From NCBI GenBank assembly GCA_018398575.1, contig JAGTXZ010000010.1:1364001-1428000 (forward strand): 64,000 nucleotides of DNA, written 5' to 3'. Positions 1 to 9,537 of the stretch are shown here, piece after piece. Each line of letters starts with the position of its first letter. Position 1 is the stretch's first letter. Position numbers and translations under genes: made by a program. The notes under the pieces were generated by a model. The model had not been told where the DNA came from and made no database searches. It saw only the letters and a list, made by a program, of their open reading frames with translations. Source of the DNA: Ampelomyces quisqualis. Its lineage: Eukaryota; Ascomycota; Dothideomycetes; Pleosporales; Phaeosphaeriaceae.

Positions 1-802
1 ATAAAAGAGAGAGGAGTGAAAGCCTTGGTGTTTTGGGAGCCATGGCTCAATCAAGTCCGCCATGTTGGCGGTGCTGAAAATAAATAAAACTAAAGAACGA
101 GATAACGAACGTAAAACAAAAGGGGATAGCGTGTACCTGGCTGGTGGGCAGCCGTGGGACGCAATGTCGGGCGACCTTAGGGGAGGTCTTTGCGGGTCTA
201 GTGCCTCGGGCGAGAGAGAGAGAGAGAGAGGAGGGGGGGGAAGGATTGGTGTTGAGGGTTGAAGGATTGTGCTGAGCTAGATTGACCAAGGGAGGGATTT
301 TTGTGCGTCTTGAAGGATCTGTCTGGCAGGGGGGGTTTGGGTCAGATGGTGGGATGTGGGTTGGGTTGGTTTGGTGGGGGGAAGGGGTGTTATACTAGCG
401 CTGAATCGGGAGGGATTCTTTTGATGATGGACTTGAAGCGTTGGTTGTACACAGGTGGATGTAAAAAGCAGGGGGGGGGGGGGTTAGGAACTTGGAAGAA
501 CAGGGTTGGGCTAGGTGTTATCGCATGCTCTGGGAGATTATGCGGCTTGATATCAACTAGCTAGGTGCTGCGCGCATATGTGGTAAGTGAGAGGTATACT
601 CCGTACCAGACGAAGAAACCCCGACAACTCGCTATTCAACCACTGTATCCATGTTCCCCCAACTCACCAGCCCACTCACACCCACATCTGCGCCAACCCG
701 TTACGTCTCGATAAGGGGAATTGCAATGATTTGTATGCTGCATGCTTTCAACACATTCTCTACGAGGACAAAGATTCCAAGCAGTTACACACACACACAT
801 AA
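1..802. other. Left-edge non-coding stretch
   Basis: No convincing gene is visible here on either strand. The stretch is purine-rich on the + strand. It holds a (GA)n microsatellite near 209-231, a G-run near 471-483 and a short (CA)n run near 788-800. The right end runs into the 3' side of the FMP30-like gene. Confidence 0.5.
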
Positions 803-2274
803 CTATTCCCCACCGCAAACATCAACCTCCCTTCCCTCGCCAACCTCACACACCCCAAACCCTCGCACTCCCCGTGCCGCACAATCTTCTTCCAACATCC
901 GCTGAGGCGCAAGGACATCCTCCTCCGTAAGCACCCACGTACCCCAATGCATGCCCACTGCGTTCCGACAGCGCGTGTCCAGAAAAATACTCACGGCGTC
1001 GTGGGGATCGGCGTGGACGGCGCTCCAGAGCCAGCGGGGCTCGTAGGCGCCAATGGGAATGAGGCCTAGGTCGAAGGGGCCTCGGAGGGCGCCTATTTGT
1101 GCGAAGGCGGGGCAGACGGGGAGAGGTGGGGAGGTAGGGGTTGAGTTAGGGGGGATGGTGCGGTAGCCTGTGTCGCTAGGGGGGGAGTTAGAGAGAGGGA
1201 GGGAGGGAGTGAGACAGGGAGAAGGAGAGGTGTACATACCCCGCGAACCAAACGTTAGCACCATGAGATTCGACGCTCCAACTTGCCCAGAGGGAAGAGC
1301 ATTTGTCGAAGGGTGTGCGGGCGCTGATGTGTTGACATGGGAGGGCGCTGATGGTAGCCGTGATGTCGGGGTGTGGACGGTGTGACTCGTTTTCTTGCGC
1401 TACTTTACCACCAGCATAACTACTACTACCTTGTGTTTTGATGCTCCATGCAATCTCCCTACTCTCCCACCAATCCAATTCAACCACCTTGTCCCCCTCC
1501 ACACCCGCGTCTAAAAACCACTTCCGATTCCCCAGCGGCGCGAAGAAGATAGCGTCGGGGAAGTTGTTTTTGATGCGCAGAGTCGTCGGATAACTCAAGT
1601 GGTCGTAGTGGTTGTGACTAATCACCACTGCATCGACGAACGGTAAGTCTTCAATCTCACAGGGCGGCGGAGTGAAGCGCTTCAGGGATTTAAGCTGGAT
1701 CGGGGCGCAGCAATCTTCAAAGACTGGGTCGAACAGGACGCGCAGACCAGACGGGAATTCGACGTAGAAACACGCGTGGCCGAGCCATGTAGCGCGGAGT
1801 TTAGGCGTGTCGCGCGTCGGATGCAAAGATGGTGTGCGGACGGGGACGGTAGGGGGCGTGGTATCTGGGACTTTGGTTTGGCCGGTGATTTTTCGCCTAC
1901 GTGGTTTGCTTTAGCAATTGTCCCAAATCATCGTATTACTTTCCAATCTTTTTGTTTGGAGTGAAGGAAATAGAAGATCAAACTAACCAGAGTAATGTCC
2001 TAAACACAAAAAACGCACTGTTTTCAACATAACTGTCCCACGGATTCGTAAACCCCTTGCCATTCTTCAAATGATGCGCTTTATCCTTTGCGTCTTCAGG
2101 TTGAGCTGCGATCTGTGCCGGGTTCGAAACGACCGCGTACAGGCCCGCTCCAACACCCGCTCCACCCATGGAGCTCATCTTGACCGTGGTACTGAATTGA
2201 GGTTTGGCCCAGAAAGCTGGACATGTCGACTGCACGAAACGCCGGAATGCTCTCAGAGGCGAGCGGGACGACAT
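803..2274 (-). CDS. FMP30: NAPE-hydrolysing phospholipase D-like, mitochondrial (FMP30 type)
   Basis: Metallo-beta-lactamase-fold phospholipase that in this family cleaves N-acyl-phosphatidylethanolamine at the mitochondrial inner membrane. Model: exons 2274-1988, 1896-1240 and 1175-803, giving 438 residues, the usual size. Both introns (91 and 64 bp) are GT-AG and join in frame. The N-terminus (MSSRSPLRAFRRF) is basic and Ser/Arg-rich, as in mitochondrial presequences. Exon 1 carries the family block HHLKNGKGFTNPWDS. Exon 2 carries ATWLGHACFYVEFPSG, then the zinc motif SHNHYDH and LDWWE. Exon 3 has the late histidine block GMHWGTWVLTEEDV. The metal-binding set looks complete. The gene is more likely a true FMP30 homologue than a generic beta-lactamase because the flanking blocks match too. 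The exact start is the least certain part. Confidence 0.88.
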
Positions 2275-4041
2275 TGAGACTGGCTATGCATTGGGCATGC
2301 GTGCTCATCTTGGTTGAAGCCTGGGAAAGCGTTTCAATTTCCATTACGGAGAATATTGCGACTATAGTCCCAACGCATCCGGCGTAAAGCTGCGCCCGAC
2401 GGAGATAATGTTAGCGTCATCCGTTAATGATCTCACCACCGTATTGACTGACGAACAGGACTTTTACGCTAGAGACAGAGAGACAATGTTGAACGCAAAC
2501 GTGTGATTAGCTCAGCAACAGTAGCATAAAAGTCCTCAACGACAAATAAAACCACCAGGGTATCAAATGAGAGTCCAGCACGTGATTTATGGCCCGTGGG
2601 CGACGTTGCTCCGACATGGTCACGTGCCGGATTCTTCATTTGACACCCCGGTGGGTACGGAGTACGGAGTACGCACGAGCTGATCGCCATTACTCGGGCG
2701 CAACGACGTCTTAAGCAACAAGCCCGTGCTTGAGGATTTTTTCGAAGAAACCGTTGGGCCCGACTCCGAGTAGTGCTCGCCCGCACCGATCCGCTCATTC
2801 GTGAACGCAGGAAGCAGAATCGGTCCATCTCTCTGTTCGCCGCCTTGAAATGCGCATCGCAACCGCGGAGCACTTTCGAGGCTGTCGTCGCTAAAGTGTG
2901 AGTGTGCGGCTTGCACGCCGTATTGTGCAGTCAGGGTTCTCATGGATACGAATTACGATACGGCCCAAGTGGACTTGCTCAACAGAGAGCTGACCATGAC
3001 GTCGACCCGCCATCTCAAAGTAAATTCACGGTGCAGTGTCAAGGGTGACTTTCTAACGCGGCTTTGCCGCTTTCCAAAGTGTTTTTCGCAATTTTGTCGC
3101 TACTAATGTGACTTCTGTTTGTCGCAGGTATACTGTAATGTAAACAATCTTTCGCCTGTTGCCCCAAATGCCCCGTGGTATTGAACAATCAAGGAAAAAG
3201 AAATAGTTCCACCGCGTAACATGAAAGAAGAGAAAGCAACGCCCGTCAATCTGATGCCATTAATTACAACCGACTACTGCGGAAGGCGACGATCAAAAGG
3301 TAATCAACTTCGTGATCGAAAAGGCGTGAAATCGGGTCTCTGTTGTGCATCTCTTCGGTAGACCATGTTCTTGTGCAGCCGTGTTCTCGGTGAGCGCACA
3401 CATGGAACACGAAGAGACCATGGAAGACCCGGGAGCGACTCTGCGTGTCGAGACCAGCTCCGAAGAAGAACAGTAACCAGTGCAAGGGGACCTCCAAACC
3501 GTTCTTGAGGTAATGCGCGCAAAAGGAAATAATCGTAAAGTGGTAGCTGACTCCAACGCCCGAGGCGTAGGACAACAGCAGCCAAAACCAAAAAACACTG
3601 CTTTGTGACACTGTGGTCAAAGACAAGAACGCCAGGGGACCTTTCACTACACGTGCCTCAAAACCATAAACAACCCCATGTCTACGACGTAATGCCAAGA
3701 AGAACAAAGAAACATGAACCCAGACACGGGCCAAGGAAAATCTATCATGCAGGATGATCGCAAGCCTTATGCGTTTTCGTGAGATCCGGAGGGGCGCCAA
3801 TATGCGTGCAAATAGCGAAAGGAATAGACCGAGCCCGCAGTTGTAGGTGCGGGATGAAGCGGTCTGGGGCTGAACTCGAAGAGAAGAGTAGACCAGTCAT
3901 GTGTCCAGTAGCCGCAGATGAGCAGTGTGTGTGGTTGCGACGGATTGGACGAAAACTTTTGAACAGATGAATCGCTAAAATGGATCGAAGGTCGAATATG
4001 TAATTTGAAGGGGCGGTGATGCATGTCGCGCACAACAGCGA
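2275..4041. other. Intergenic, 1.77 kb, no gene supported
   Basis: This lies between the 5' end of the FMP30-like gene and the 3' end of the cyclin gene. It contains an iterated TACGGAGTACGGAGTAC motif at 2656-2672. A hydrophobic open frame at 3264-3800 (-) has no recognisable domain and overlaps two other open frames, so I do not call it. Confidence 0.5.
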
Positions 4042-5427
4042 CTAGACGGCGACGGCCTGAGGTCCATAGCCATTGGACATGAAATAGGGCGCATGTCGCT
4101 GAGCACAGTAGCCACAGCCACAGTTGACACTATGCTGGTTCCAGACAGAGTTGTTGTACTGGGGTGCGTATGCTGGTGGACCATAGTTGGTTGGCCGGTG
4201 GTGCTGAGGCTGAGGAACAGGCTGAGACGGGGGAGGGAAGCCGAACATGGTGCGACGTGAGTAACCCTCGGGTGCCCAGGCTCCGGTAGCGCCATAGTAC
4301 TCCGGGGTAGTCGGCCCAGTGGTGGGCGCAGACGCAGGCGAGTGCTCGTTTCCAGATCTCCAGGGGTCATACTGGGAGTAGCTGGGAAGGTTGAACGAAG
4401 ACTGGTTCGGCTGCGCAGACTTGGGCGTGTAATCGAATGCCGGCGAGTTGTATGCCTGGTGCATGGGCAGCGGAGGGAGTGGCTTGTTGGGGTTGAACGA
4501 GCGGCGGTGCATCGAGGTATCGATGGGACTTGGCTTGTTGCTGCGACTGGCGCGGGCGGCAGCATGGTCCTGGAACTCTTTCCACTGCTCCGACCAGTAC
4601 TGCCAGCCTTGATGCTCGTGGGGATCGCGGTGGAGCCTGTAATCGATCGCATTCAGCCACTCCATCTCCAAGCAGTTCAGCTCGTCGACACGGATGCCGC
4701 TGACCTCAGACCAGGACCTGTTGATGAAGGTGTTGTCATCCAAGAACTTGCTGCCCAGCACCAGGCCGATGGTTAGGAGACGGAACAGATGGGTGTCGGT
4801 CTTTGGCTCAGCATACAGCATGGGCATCCTCGTGCCGATGTAGAAGATGCTGAGCAAGATGGTGGCAGAAGGCAGCCTGGTGGCGCAGAGGACCTGGTGC
4901 ACCCACTTGCGGAAGGAAGTGGGCATGGGCCGACCTGGAGTGATGAGCCGCAGGGCAGTGTCGCAGACGAAATCAGTCATGACGTCCATGTCGTAGTCCA
5001 GCTTCGCAGACACTCCGCCGACAGGCTTTTCATCCTTTGCGGGTGGCTGTGTGCGCTGGCTGAGTTCGTATGCTCGCTGTTGCTGCAGGGCAGCGTCTGC
5101 CATGGAATGGCCCGACTGGACGCGCATCGGAGGGAGAATGGTTGGTCCGTTGGGCTCGTAGAATGAGCTTGGCGGTGGTAGGCTAGGCGGCGCATTGCTC
5201 AGGTAGGTGCCAGCCTGTGGGTACATGGGCGGCATAGCAATAGCGAGCTGACCATAGCGGTCTGCGAAGTCGTACCCGTCGTCCTGCGGGCGAATGGCGG
5301 GCTGGCCTGGGTAGGCGTTCTGCTGCTGGTACTGCATAGCTCCGCAAGCAGCGTGGTAGGTCGGAACGAATTCGGGTGGTGTCAGCAACTGCCTGGGCAC
5401 GTTCTGGCGGGGGTAGAAGGACGGCAT
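4042..5427 (-). CDS. Clg1/Pho80-like cyclin
   Basis: A 461-residue, single-exon protein. The first ~140 residues are Pro/Gln-rich and disordered. A cyclin box follows at roughly residues 145-265, starting near DYDMDVMTDFVCDTALRL and including the Pho80-family blocks ATILLSIFYIGTRMP, LTIGLVLGSKFLDD and LNCLEMEWLNAIDYRL. The C-terminal ~190 residues are again Pro/Tyr/Ser-rich and end in a small Cys/His cluster (NCGCGYCAQRH). Pho80/Pcl-family cyclins activate Pho85-type CDKs. Long disordered arms around the cyclin box fit the Clg1 branch. The start is the first ATG of the frame, just downstream of a C/T-rich leader as read on the minus strand. Which CDK it partners cannot be told from sequence. 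Confidence 0.85.
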   Translation of the reverse strand: MPSFYPRQNVPRQLLTPPEFVPTYHAACGAMQYQQQNAYPGQPAIRPQDDGYDFADRYGQLAIAMPPMYPQAGTYLSNAPPSLPPPSSFYEPNGPTILPPMRVQSGHSMADAALQQQRAYELSQRTQPPAKDEKPVGGVSAKLDYDMDVMTDFVCDTALRLITPGRPMPTSFRKWVHQVLCATRLPSATILLSIFYIGTRMPMLYAEPKTDTHLFRLLTIGLVLGSKFLDDNTFINRSWSEVSGIRVDELNCLEMEWLNAIDYRLHRDPHEHQGWQYWSEQWKEFQDHAAARASRSNKPSPIDTSMHRRSFNPNKPLPPLPMHQAYNSPAFDYTPKSAQPNQSSFNLPSYSQYDPWRSGNEHSPASAPTTGPTTPEYYGATGAWAPEGYSRRTMFGFPPPSQPVPQPQHHRPTNYGPPAYAPQYNNSVWNQHSVNCGCGYCAQRHAPYFMSNGYGPQAVAV

Positions 5428-6741
5428 GCTGGGTAAGAGCGTGTCGCAGCAGGACGAGAGAAGGCCCTACAGGGACGCGCTCATGCACAGCGTGTTTTTG
5501 CGTGCACGAGGGGGAGCGGGAAGAATAGTGGGGGGCTCAAACAAGGTGTTTGTCCAAGGTCGTGGACGCGTGGGCGAGCGTTGTGTGCCACGTGACGTGC
5601 GCGGGCGAGGTCTAAGTCAATAGATCGCCTGTGATGGGTCGGGTGGCGGGCGTGGCGAGCCGCGGGAGTCGGTGAACAGTCGGGGCGGGCAAGTGCCGGT
5701 AGCAGGGCGCGACGTGAGGGGAGGACAGAAAAGCAACGCGCGACAGTGAAAGCCCGAATGCAGCGCCGTCACACAGGCGGCGGTGGAGCGGCGAGTCTGA
5801 GCGTGACGAGGTGCGAAACGGTCCGAGGCTCAGCAGCGCCGGGGATGGGATGGCGGACGAGAGGAGGGGCGAGGAGGGGAGAGGGGAGGGGAGAGAGAAG
5901 GGCGAGGGCGAGGGCGCGGGTGGTGGGCGAGAGGCAGGGAGGGGGAGAGTGAGTGTGCACTGTACACTGCACTGTGTTCGCTGCTGGCCGCCCAAGCGAG
6001 GAGCTAGCCGGCCGCCATGGCATGCTCTCTCAGAGTCTCTCCGTGCAATCCCGTGCAATCCTTCTGCGCTGCTTGCATTAGCCTGCTTACTGTTGCAGAC
6101 TCCCTTCGAGGCCCCATGACCGCGCCGGTGCCTGTTCCGTGCGACACACAGCCCTGAGCCTTCACTCTGGAGGGCACGCCTCGTCGACGTCGGCCGCTCG
6201 TGCGTCCCCACCCACCCTGCAGCGCCAGCGTCATGACCAAGGTGGCAATCGGGGCCTCGCCCGCCGCTGACCGCTCCACTTGCACCTCGGGAGTAATCAC
6301 GCCCTCACATGAGGAAAAAAAATTCTGCACTGGCGTGCCCATGCCAGCCGAGCCACTTGGTCGTCAGCTTATTCGCCAGCTGCTCGTGTCAAGGGAGAAC
6401 GTCAGTGCCCACCCCCTTCATCCAGCATCCCCGTCCCGTGCCCCCGTCGGTCGACATCTTCACCCAGGCAACAGCCCGCGCATGCGGCACGCTGATCTAG
6501 CAGTGACTGGATTCTAAACAGCAGGGATGGCACTCTTCACGTTCAAAATCATCGTCACCGCAATGTATCAAGTGCTCAGGGGTTGGCAGTGTCTTGAATT
6601 TTTGGCTGGTTGAATGCTTCCTGTATACTCTGCACTTTGCAGGAATTGATTTTGGCCCGCGTCCTGCTGCAAATCAGTTTGTAAAAGGTGAGGGGGCCTG
6701 CATTCCTGCAAAGTTGTATCTACAGCCGCCCCTCTCCAGGA
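5428..6741. other. Long leader/intergenic region with polypurine tract
   Basis: About 1.3 kb upstream of the cyclin gene with no supported gene. A GA/GAGGGG polypurine tract lies near 5853-5950. Read from the cyclin's strand it is a CT-rich tract, as is common in fungal promoters and leaders. The right part contains one arm of a diverged repeat (see 6345-6515). Confidence 0.5.
6345..6515 (+). repeat. Diverged direct repeat, copy A
   Basis: This segment shares an exact 17-base core (GTCGTCAGCTTATTCGC) and further blocks, in the same order, with 7889-8030. Shared blocks include AACGTCAG.GC.CACCC, an ATCTTCA block and a GCGC/GGC..TGAT.CAG block. The two copies flank the small secreted-protein gene between them. 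It could be an old duplication or the remains of a mobile element; no coding capacity is visible. Confidence 0.6.
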
Positions 6742-7410
6742 TTAACAGGTGAGTTCTGCACCGGTTACATCGTGGTAGAGGTAAGGGCCTTGGGGGCAGG
6801 TATAGCATTTTCCCCAGTCTGATTCGTCGTCCTTCTTCTCGCAGGGCTGAAGGACTCGCCATGCAAATGTTCTATAGAACAACATCTCCTGTTCCAGCGG
6901 AATGGCCTTGTACAGTTCCTCGGCCAGGAAGTATTGGGTTGCGTTTGACGGAGGTGGTAATTCGTGCGGGTATTGTTTTGCGACATCGAGGCATGATTGG
7001 AACGATTCGTATGAGTCCATCTTGTACGGACCTCCAAAAGAGGTTCCTTTTGCCATTGACTGTTGTGAAAACTTGACTTTGTGGGCTGAATCAACTGTAA
7101 AGCAGCCTGGGTTGGAGACTTCAAAGTTCTTAGGTCCAATTCTCTCACCCTTTTCGGTGAGGAAGGTAGCGTATACGTTGGCGCCAGCGTAACATGAATT
7201 TGCGAGAGCGCTGAGGAGCAGAGGGATAGAAAGCGTGTAAAGAATTTTGGATGGTGGCTGGGTAGGGAGGTGAAGGTTGTAAGTAAAGAACAGTATTTGG
7301 TGGTTCTCGAAGCGGCATACGCAACTGTATTCAAATACTTTAACTTTTGAGAAGAATATTTGTAGAAAGTAAGTAACATTCTTTTTATAGGAAGTGATAT
7401 TACTTAACAT
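6742..7410 (-). CDS. Small cysteine-rich, secreted-looking protein; start uncertain
   Basis: I do not recognise the family. The open frame is 222 codons, but the likely protein begins around residue 50, where a hydrophobic stretch (ILYTLSIPLLLSALANS) looks like a signal peptide. The mature part would be about 155 residues with at least seven cysteines (CYAGANV, NPGC, QSC, QPC, GKC, YTC, LTC) and one N-glycosylation site (NAT). No ATG precedes the signal-like stretch in frame. The only in-frame ATG is 150 bases upstream, inside repeat-like DNA. At the expected position the sequence reads CCACCATCC, so a former ATG may have been lost together with a one-base shift in the following A-run. The gene lies in an AT-richer pocket with repeats on both sides, a typical setting for an accessory or effector-like gene. 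It may be a pseudogene. Confidence 0.5.
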   Translation of the reverse strand: MLSNITSYKKNVTYFLQIFFSKVKVFEYSCVCRFENHQILFFTYNLHLPTQPPSKILYTLSIPLLLSALANSCYAGANVYATFLTEKGERIGPKNFEVSNPGCFTVDSAHKVKFSQQSMAKGTSFGGPYKMDSYESFQSCLDVAKQYPHELPPPSNATQYFLAEELYKAIPLEQEMLFYRTFAWRVLQPCEKKDDESDWGKCYTCPQGPYLYHDVTGAELTC

Positions 7411-7680
7411 TACGCCCTCTTAACGGATTGTTTCGCGCAAGACGTTCGTTAAATACCGAGTAACATATCTTTGCTAGAAAGTAACATTACTTTGCATTAC
7501 GCCCCTTCTAAACAGATTGTAGGCGCATTAAGGTGTGCACAAGTAGCATCAAGGTATATGTGCTAATTAGATTTTCTACATCACCTTGACGCTACTTTGC
7601 ACACCTGGTCGCGCTACAGTAACGATCTGATTACTCCGCATGGGATCCTTGACTAGGAAGTGACATTACTTTACTATACA
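7372..7680 (+). repeat. MITE-like repeat cluster
   Basis: Three related direct units built on GAAGTGA.ATTACTT start near 7391, 7478 and 7657. The first two continue together through CATTACGCCC and GATTG. Between units two and three lies an imperfect inverted repeat (7532-7559 against 7578-7605) whose ends read GGTGTGCA...TGCACACC, able to fold into a hairpin with a loop of about 18 bases. No open frame is seen. The cluster looks like the remains of small non-autonomous elements upstream of the secreted-protein gene. Confidence 0.5.
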
Positions 7681-7888
7681 AGGGGGTCCTATGAACGAGC
7701 GCCGCGCGCGCCTGCTCCTGTCTATCTAATCTCTCCTTATCACTGTGTTCCATCCAAACTTCGTCTTTTCTTACCTTTTTTTTACTCTGAAAACTGGTAT
7801 ATAGGTGGCTTCCAAATAGCTTAGCTAATAAGATTGCAAACTATATCAATAGTTGTAAATTTAAAGACGAGGCTATGCTAGCCAAGCC

Positions 7889-8030
7889 TTTTAGTCGTCA
7901 GCTTATTCGCTACCTGGTGCTATCACAGCAAACGTCAGCGCACACCCAACCCCGTGCCCACCAAATCTTCATCTAAGCAGCGAACCATCTTATCCACTTT
8001 GCGCGGCTGATTCAGAGTTGCATGTTTTCA
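7889..8030 (+). repeat. Diverged direct repeat, copy B
   Basis: Partner of 6345-6515 in the same orientation, about 1.5 kb away. Copy B is richer in A/T, with several C-to-T type differences from copy A. The differences are compatible with RIP but too few to prove it. Confidence 0.6.
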
Positions 8031-8442
8031 TATTTGATAGACGACAACTTGCGAGGGCCGCCTAAGTACTCTGCAGAGGACGGCGTGGCGAAGCAGCCCG
8101 CCCGCTTAGTTCGCACATAGCAGACGCAGTGGCGCGCGCCATGCTTGCAATATCAACATCGCCCTTGGACCAAGTACACTTGCCGAGATTCCTTGCGCAA
8201 TTGGCACTCACTATCCGCTTCTGTGCACGCGTCTCACCGTCACATGATTCCAGAAACGCCTCAGACCTTTTCCCACTCAAATGCAACAAACCATGCATCT
8301 GCATGTCGAGTTGTTGATCGTCCTCCACTCCTCGGACCTCCCCCAAACGCCCTTCGCCCATGCAAATGCCCAATTCCCGAATGTGCGTCAGACTATTGGC
8401 CCACGCACCATTCTTACCCCCGAGACAATGTCGCTTGTGGTT

Positions 8443-9537
8443 TTAATTCATCTGCTTGATAAGCTCGTTGATCTTCTCTTCTCGGTTACCCAAATCACCA
8501 CCTTCGATAAAATGCTTGAACTTCCTCTTGTGGAAGCCGCCAGTAGGGCTGTTGAGCTTGAATGGCCACAGGAAGTTCGATGCTTGCTTGAAGTTGGGGC
8601 CGACTGTGTAGATCTCGTGGATCAAATCTTCCATGCAGATCATACCGTACTTGCCAAGGTTCTCCTCGATTATCTCGTTGTCAGTCAACGGAAGTCTTTG
8701 CTTGTCGACTTTGCCATATCCCCGCTCTGCACATCGATTAGTTCCACTTCCTTCATGAATGCAACCGCCAACTTACTGTAGATGAGTTCGCGAACGGACT
8801 TCTGGTTGGGGTAGCCGTAGGCGACGAATGGCTCGACGACTGAAGTTTAGCGTTAGCATAGACTCTGCTCGAGATGCACTCGATCAACTCACTCTTCAAC
8901 ATCTCCATCGTGGCCTTGGTGAGCCTGATGAAGACGCCATTGTTGATCTGCAGGAGGCGCAATAGCTGCAGTGTCTTGCGCTTCTTGGGATCGATCTTGT
9001 TGATACCCTTTATACGGATGACAAAAGCCAACTTGGCTTCTGCGGGAACGTAGAGGCTGTCGCTCCTCTTTGCTTCACGGGATAGACGGATCTTCTCCCG
9101 CTCGGCGTCGCGGTATTCCTTCACATACTTCTCTGCCCGGGTGAAGATGACATCGCGCTTCTTCTTGTTTTTGTCTGCCAGTGGTCAGTATGGTTCCTGA
9201 GATGGGGCATGTACCACGAGGATCGAGATGGCGAGTGTATCATTCCCGAAAGATGGTTAACAATTCGACAACATTGACCGCAGTCTAGCCGATAGTGTGG
9301 TAGTTATAATCATCACAATCGCCATCTCGAATCGTTCGTGGCACGTTGGGTCGCCGTACCTCGCTTTTCTTTGGTCGCGAGCGCGCGCTCCTCGCGGGCT
9401 TTCTCCTGCGACTTCCGCTTCTTCAGCAGCGTCTCAGGGACGAGGATGTCGTTCTGAGTGGGGACTGTTCTGCGCATTGTCAGAGATGATAGGCAGTGCG
9501 AAGTGAAGGCGCGGCGAACTTACGATTTGGACGCCAT
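8443..9537 (-). CDS. RPL7: 60S ribosomal protein L7 (uL30)
   Basis: Large-subunit ribosomal protein. Five exons: 9537-9524, 9469-9360, 9174-8893, 8839-8777 and 8726-8443, giving 250 residues, the normal length. Introns are 54, 185, 53 and 50 bp, all GT-AG. The first exon codes only MASKS minus its last base. The N-terminal basic arm (LLKKRKSQEKAREERALATKEKR) is followed by LAFVIRIKGINKIDPKKRKTLQLLRL, then EPFVAYGYPNQKSVRELIYKRGYGKV, and ends with NLGKYGMICMEDLIHEIYTVGP and GGDLGNREEKINELIKQMN. All are strong L7 blocks. The 185-bp second intron carries a snoRNA-like element, described separately; L7 genes host snoRNAs in other fungi as well. I see no oddity in the protein. Confidence 0.97.
9224..9329 (-). 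ncRNA. Intronic C/D-box snoRNA of the snR39/snR59 type
   Basis: Inside L7 intron 2. On the minus strand an 11-base arm CGAGATGGCGA (9329-9319) pairs perfectly with TCGCCATCTCG (9234-9224), closing the element. Just inside the 5' arm is a box C, GTGATGA (9316-9310). Near the 3' arm the sequence CCATCTTTCGGG (9256-9245) is antisense to the conserved 25S/28S rRNA segment CCCGAAAGATGG. In yeast this rRNA site is methylated by snR39 and snR59, which also live in RPL7 introns. The place of box D is taken by ATGA rather than the canonical CTGA, five bases from the stem. Stem, box C, rRNA match and host gene together make this strong, but the unusual box D leaves activity open. Confidence 0.8.

Noticed and set aside
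2110..2140. tRNA T-arm-like GGGTTCGAAAC
   Set aside because: It lies inside FMP30 exon 1 coding sequence and no acceptor or D-arm partner exists. I found no tRNA in the window.
803..2274. Generic metallo-beta-lactamase or antibiotic-resistance function
   Set aside because: The HHLKNGKGFTNPWDS and GMHWGTWVLTEEDV blocks are specific for NAPE-PLD/FMP30, so a mitochondrial lipid role fits better.
3264..3800. Hydrophobic 178-codon open frame (-) downstream of the cyclin gene
   Set aside because: No domain, no clear membrane topology, and two other frames are open over the same bases. Probably 3' flank.
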